Assembly: GCA_036435485.1 (NCBI GenBank)
Contig: JAZHRN010000137.1
Span: 248,001 to 312,000 of the forward strand
DNA length: 64,000 bases
Source of the DNA: Saposhnikovia divaricata
Lineage: Eukaryota; Streptophyta; Magnoliopsida; Apiales; Apiaceae
Direction of reading: 5' to 3'
In this document: piece by piece, positions 58,328 through 64,000 of the stretch
Layout: the number at the start of each line of letters is the position of its first letter
Numbering within the stretch: position 1 is the first letter of the stretch
Notes under the pieces: model-generated
What the model was told of the DNA's origin: nothing
The model's database searches: none
Seen by the model: only the letters and a program-made list of their open reading frames with translations
Program-made: the position numbers and the translations under genes

Positions 58328-61300
58328 ATGGAGGCTACTAAGTGTTGGTTTAACAAATTTAGATCGAAAAGTAAGGCTAAGTCTTCAAGGAAGAATGAAA
58401 CCACAGGTAATGGGAGAGAAGGCTCGAATGCCCCAACTAGGGAAGAAGCACCTTCTGTTGCCACAAAGCAGAAGGTTGCAGCAGCCAAGCAGTATATCGA
58501 GAAGCATTACAAGGACCAAATGAAAAACCTGCAGGAGCGAAGGGAGCGGTATGATCCTTGTGCTTCTTTTTATTCTGTTAATCTTAGTTTGTTTTTAGTA
58601 GTCTGGTCTGTTTATTGTGTGAATTCTTATTTCATTTTGGATCATATGACACACCACCTTCATTAAAGTTTCAAAGGGTTTTGATTCATTTGTGTGTAAG
58701 CGCTGATTATAAAATTTCTCACTACCTTATATTATATGACGTATCATAGTTTGTGTTAGTAGCCAGTCCGTTATTTTGTGACCTGTTCTAATTTGAAATA
58801 GAAACAACATGAAGGTCAATATGTGTTTAATGCATATGTGTGTAATTAATCTTTTTAGAATTGGTTTAGGTTATATTAGCTGACTAACTATTTGTGATTG
58901 AACATCTGCACTCTTGTTTACGTGATTTCATGGTCGCAAGTGTTTAGGTTCATATATCTTATGTGTTTTCTGTGTACTAATATATAATGCACTGATTGTA
59001 ATGTCTATATTTGATGGTGACTTGCTGGTCTGAAAAGTACAATTTTTAAAATTTATACTTAAAAGTAATAAAATTCTACTTATAAACTATGATGACGTCA
59101 TTTGATTTGCTATTTTTGCTGATATGATTGCCTTTCTTACGTGGTACGAAATTAGGTGGCATGCATGTCATTGCAAAATGCCTCCTGACGATTCTATATG
59201 ACACGGATAAGTTTTATATTTATATTTGCATGCGTCTCTATAATATTTGCTGATTCGTATGGTGGTTGCTAGTTGTTTAATATATCAAGTCTTTAAAAAG
59301 AATTGACCAACAAATAGTCATAAACTGAAGTTAAGGATTATGCTACTTTGTCTACCTATCCGCACATCTAAAATTGTTCAAACTTGATTATGATAACTCC
59401 CATCGCCAACAGAATGAAGTTTAAATATTTTTTTGAGAAATTTCCAAGTGATGGCTGAACCTTTACCTACTGTAGAACTGTGGGAGCTAGATTTTCAAAA
59501 TCGCAATTTGGTGGCCAGGTATCATTTCCACCTTCGGAAAAAGTGGCTACTCAGCACTCACTAAAACTGGTGAACATATATTGCTTCGGTCTTTCAAATA
59601 ACTGGCGGTCAAAGTGGCCGACTGCCACTTTAAGGAAAGATGAAAGCAATGTTTGGCCACCATATTTTGAATTTTAACAATTAGCCACCAAACTGCTATA
59701 TTTGGTAAAATTTGGCTCCCAATTTGCGTGTATCTAATGTGAACTTAAGCAGATGAGTAAAATTTAAATAGAACAGAAGCAACTTGCTAAGGAAAAGGAA
59801 AACTTTTTTCTTTTGTAACAAATTAAAGAAGTGAGAGGTTAGATATAGAAATAAAAACCATGCCTTTGTAAAATACATTTATACACCTGTAAGTAGATGC
59901 TAAATGACCACACTGCAAAAAAAAAACCCCTGTAAAAGTGTAAGGAAAATGGATAGTGAATACCTAAATAAAATTAACAAAATATAATCATTAGCGATAC
60001 TAATGGTAAGTAAAAAAAGTTGATGTGAAGGACGATAAGATACTACGAAGAATGTAAATATATGTATTTAAAATCAGTTCAGATTTTATTGTATTTCTTG
60101 AACCTAACCAACTAATCACCCTCTTTAGCTATTGTAGAGCTTTGTTACCTGAACTTGGCTGAAAGTGTTCAACATGGATACGTATCCAAGTTTCGGACTC
60201 GGAAATATTATGAAAAATTTACATGTTTTTGGCCTAAAATTCACATCCGAGAGTGTCCATACCATACCCTGATACCCATGTCTTAGTGTCGAGTGTCCGA
60301 CACGGGTATTTGAGTCAAAATGAAGAGTCGGGGTAACAGAGTTGTAGAGGAATCTATATATTTTATACTCCTAGTCGTTCTGTGAAACTTTCCCTAAAGT
60401 GTCTTCTCCCGTTCCTCTTCCTGACCTTCTCTTCCTTATATGGGCTTAGGTCGGTCTTCACAAGCGATGAACGTACCAAACTATCCTAGATATAGTACCC
60501 AGTTTTTTCTTGTTTTCTTCCCAGTGATAAGTGTCATTCGTGTACCCTAAATACGGACAAGGACATAATAAATGTTTTAGGGTGATCGAATTAAATTGTT
60601 AATTTGTTATATATTGAACTCATGTACTTAAGAAAAGGTAACATTCTCTATGTTAACTTGTATAATGAACTCATGTAATAAACTTATTTACAATGTTCCA
60701 TGTTAACTTTTTGTCTTTACCAAATTAATCACGGACCCTAATTAGAGACCTTAACTAGAACTGATACTAGGCTTAAGTGCGAGATTAATTTCATATACTT
60801 AAAAATCGTTAAGCTAATTAGCGTAAGTACATATTAGGCTATTATTGTAAGTAAATAAAAAGATAAAAGATTTGAATCTAGAGACTTGAGATGTCAATCG
60901 CTAGTGAAAGCTTATATGCAATAAATATAATAGATAAATGTTAAAAAAGTCCCTTGTAACCACTATTTAATGCTCCTAACCCTAGCTAAGAACTAAATAG
61001 TATATTATTAACAAAAGAAGAGAAAAATGTTGGTCATATTTAACTACAACTTTTTTTTTAATCTAAAATGCTAGCAAAAGCTTGTGAGATCACTATGCAA
61101 ATATTTAATAGAAACCTTTATAACTACTGTTGTGCTTCACAACTACTTTTAACCTTAATAAAGAGATACAGTATATGTTTAAAAGTATTTAATGAAAGGA
61201 AGCAAATCTGCCGAAAGTTTGGCCGAAAATAAAGGTATCTACAACATTTATAACAATTAAAACCCATAGTTCATTGTAGCGACTAAAGACATGTCAAACT

Positions 61301-64000
61301 GAGCATATGAGTAGCTTTATCTAACATAAGCCCTGTAAAGAGCCGGACCAAATGTTGCGCAGAAAAGAGATCTCCCCTTTATGTTTGCATTAAAATATGT
61401 TTTAATACTTGCGACTAATGAATGTAACTACTTGCACTTAACAAATGCAACTCTAACATTTCCATATATTGCAGACTAAATTAATTAAACTATAAGGTCC
61501 AAGCAAGCTGACGGTTAATTGAATTAGATTATTAGAATAACTTGCTACTGCAGCTTAAAATGCACTTCCCAGAAACTCCACTAGATCTGAATTAGATCTG
61601 ATTTCACCCACCTCAAGAAACACCACTCAGCCACACAAAGATATATCGTGAAATCACTATATTTGTTAGGGAGACGTGGCATAGAATACTCACGTCCACC
61701 CACTAATAATATATACATGGACCTATTTAATTAGAGTAGTCTGCCTAAGAATTATAATTAAGAAATATCATTTTAAGACCAATAACAATTTCCCTTTGAA
61801 TCTTATAGCTGTAATAATTCAGGTTACCAATATATTAGATGGACAAATGAATGTATATCCTTTAGAGCCCTTCCTGTGTTTTGGTTATCGGTAGTTAGTA
61901 GTTACCAGATTACAGGGAGAAGTCTCCTACAATGCCTATGACATCATTTTTGTTAAGTTTAAGCTTTTAAGTAACTGCTTTTTTACTACTTTTGTTTATG
62001 ATTATGTAAAGCAAATCAAACCGTCTTTGTGGGCTGTTGGCAGATGCATTAACTTCATTACTGTACATAAAATTGATTGTAGGTTAATTTTAGCTTCATT
62101 TTGGAAATTGCCACAACATTTATTTTAACCCAGTTGTACCAACAACTCATTTGAAGTCTTTGTGTGTGTGTGTGTCTGTCTGAAGCCACCACTAATCAGT
62201 GGAACTATCAAATGGTTTTGAAGTTTGAGATTTTTCAACATGTTGTTTGTTAGCTCTATACTGCAGTGTTCGAACTACATCTATATAAGGATTTGATTTT
62301 ACCTCTCTTATATTTTTAAGTAATTGATTTCTGTTTCTTATAAGATGAAAATAGTGACTGATGAACTTTCTTTCTGTAGACGTAATATGCTTGAGAAGAA
62401 GTTGGCTGATACTGAGGCCACCCCAGAAGAGCAGACCAACATACGCAAGTACCTGGAAAAAAAGGAAACTGAGTATATGCGTCTTCAGAGGCACAAAATG
62501 GGTGCTGAGGATTTTGAGCCTTTGACGATGATAGGCAAGGGTGCATTTGGCGAGGTAATTTGTTATTTTTCCTCCCCTTCTTCTGGAAAGCATGTACTTG
62601 TAAGACAGATATGCATATTTAGTGGATCCAATCAAGATTTTTCTGATCTTTATATATGTGCTATAGTATCTATGCCAACCTGTCCTCGGTTCCTATCATA
62701 ATTTAGGTATCCACATTCCTGTATTTAATGAACTCTATATCCTTAAAACCAGCAGTTATTCTCATCACTACGACTGGCCTATTGATACCCTGATATACCT
62801 TCTCTGAGCTAGATTTCAAGAGACTAAACAAATTTTGTTTTAATAGTTTCCCACTTACTTGCTAACTGGTAGTGAGGGTCCTATTTGTGATATTCTTTTC
62901 TCGGTATGGCATAATAAAGGGCAAAGACTAGTTTTGAATTCTTAAAATTAGAATATTGGGAGACATATTATCATATCATTAAAGATTACTTTACTAGCCT
63001 GCGAAAGTCTTGTTTCTTGGCCATAACTAAATTTTGTAGGATTGAGATTGAATTTAAGTCCTCTAATCACCTCTATGTAATGTAATATATACTAATAAAC
63101 AATTTAAGAAGTTCCGAGCATTTAATTCGTCTTATGTTTGTGATTGGTGATCTTTCTGTTCATTTATATGGGAGTGCAGACAAGTCAGTTGCTTAGAGAT
63201 GTGTCTTATAACCTCAGAGAAGTAAATAGCATAATTAATCCGCTCTTCACTTTGTTAACAATTTTTCTATTTATTCCGCGTTTGAGCCCCTCTATAATAT
63301 TTTACTTTTGAATTAATTTGTCCTGACGATTGGATTTTGAGCATTTATTTCCAATGTCAAACATATTTCTTTTGTGAAAAATCACATTGGTCAGGTTTAT
63401 TCACTGGTATCAATAAATTCAATGTTTCATCTACTGTCATCAATTGTCTTTATACTCTAGATTTATTAGATATATTATTGAGACCTGACTTGATAATTTA
63501 AACCTTGATTTGATTGAGTCCCCAAATTGCCACATCAGAATGTAGAAGGAAGGGCATACAAGATTTTAGAAAGCATATAAGGCTTGTGTAGTTTACGGAA
63601 TTACATCATTTATGACCAAAAACCTGCTTCTACAAATTTTTTGTGGGTTTAGCTAATTGGTGTAAATTGTTGGAAATTCATAATTTGTTACCCTGTACAA
63701 CTGTTATCAAGATGAGAAAATCTTTCGAGGACCATGATGTACATGGTTTGCCACTTTTGAACAATTCTTATAATGCAGGCTTAGTTGTTGCCTTGTTGGT
63801 GTCTTTGCTTTTCATTTTTGCTTCATCTTTTCTCCATCTGTTAGAGGTATATGCACGGTCCCTAAGAAGATCGTGGTTATGATGTCCTATCATCAACAAC
63901 GTTTCAACTTCTTTATTAAAAATTACACTTCCTTTCAATTCCTTTCCCGACATGCAGGTGAGAATATGCAAAGAGAAGACAACCGGCCATGTGTATGCCA
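58328..64000 (+). CDS. NDR-type AGC Ser/Thr kinase, N-terminal part
   Basis: Coding exons 58328-58548, 62380-62554 and 63958 onward; the window ends inside the third, so the gene is partial. Intron 1 is 3.8 kb. The protein begins MEATKCWFNKFRSKSKAKS, then a charged low-complexity stretch. Residues ~50-110 form the NDR N-terminal regulatory domain that binds MOB co-activators (KQYIEKHYKDQMKNLQERRE, then KKLADTEATPEEQ). The kinase domain opens with EDFEPLTMIGKGAFGEVRIC, holding the glycine-rich loop. NDR/tricorner kinases act in the Hippo-like MOB pathway controlling polarity, cell division and pollen development. Phases agree across both junctions. The catalytic core and hydrophobic motif lie beyond the window. 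Confidence 0.92.

Noticed and set aside
1..64000. CRISPR arrays, bacterial operons or phage genes
   Set aside because: No regularly spaced identical repeats with unique spacers and no prokaryotic gene layout; all tandem repeats belong to plant transposons.

Overview
This is plant nuclear DNA, almost certainly from a eudicot with a transposon-rich genome. The evidence is spliced genes with GT-AG introns, AT-rich intergenic DNA, plant-only protein families (SWEET, GTE bromodomain, DUF248 methyltransferase, plant NDR kinase) and abundant plant transposons (CACTA, hAT, Stowaway, Emigrant, Helitron and LTR elements). I cannot name the species from the sequence alone.

Six host genes can be read. 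(1) 389-2095 minus: an intronless GTE-type bromodomain gene. (2) 20258-23189 plus: a DUF248 Golgi methyltransferase of the PMT1/3/8 type, 7 coding exons, 617 aa. (3) 23618-30015 minus, convergent with (2): a spastin-like MIT/AAA ATPase, 13 exons, 466 aa, with transposons in introns 1 and 3. (4) 44305-45881 plus: a SWEET sugar transporter, 6 exons, 238 aa. (5) 49325-53054 minus: a basic protein with a degenerate DEAD-box-like domain, 5 exons, 384 aa. (6) 58328 to the window end, plus: the first three coding exons of an NDR AGC kinase. I rebuilt the exons by hand; for every complete spliced gene the exon lengths sum to a multiple of three.

The rest is mostly mobile DNA. 2.2-6.5 kb holds a tandem duplication of about 2 kb containing hAT-like elements. 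11.0-12.9 kb is a Helitron made of repeated modules. 13.2-18.6 kb holds a decayed gag, a head-to-head retroelement leader and a 3.8-kb solo LTR with a perfect target duplication, ending just upstream of gene 2. 30.3-33.6 kb is a CACTA element carrying a piece of a phosphoethanolamine N-methyltransferase gene. 35.8-43.4 kb is a second CACTA-like element, split by a third complete CACTA (39.5-43.0 kb) that carries kinase pieces of a FEI-type LRR receptor kinase between 113-bp inverted repeats. 46.3-49.0 kb and 53.5-54.2 kb are clusters of Helitrons and MITEs.

The host genes do not form an operon-like unit. The most notable points are the two gene-capturing CACTA elements, the inverted-repeat-flanked kinase fragment, the apparent non-AG splice acceptor before the Walker A exon of the spastin-like gene, and the methyltransferase/NDR pairing, which also occurs as adjacent genes in Arabidopsis.
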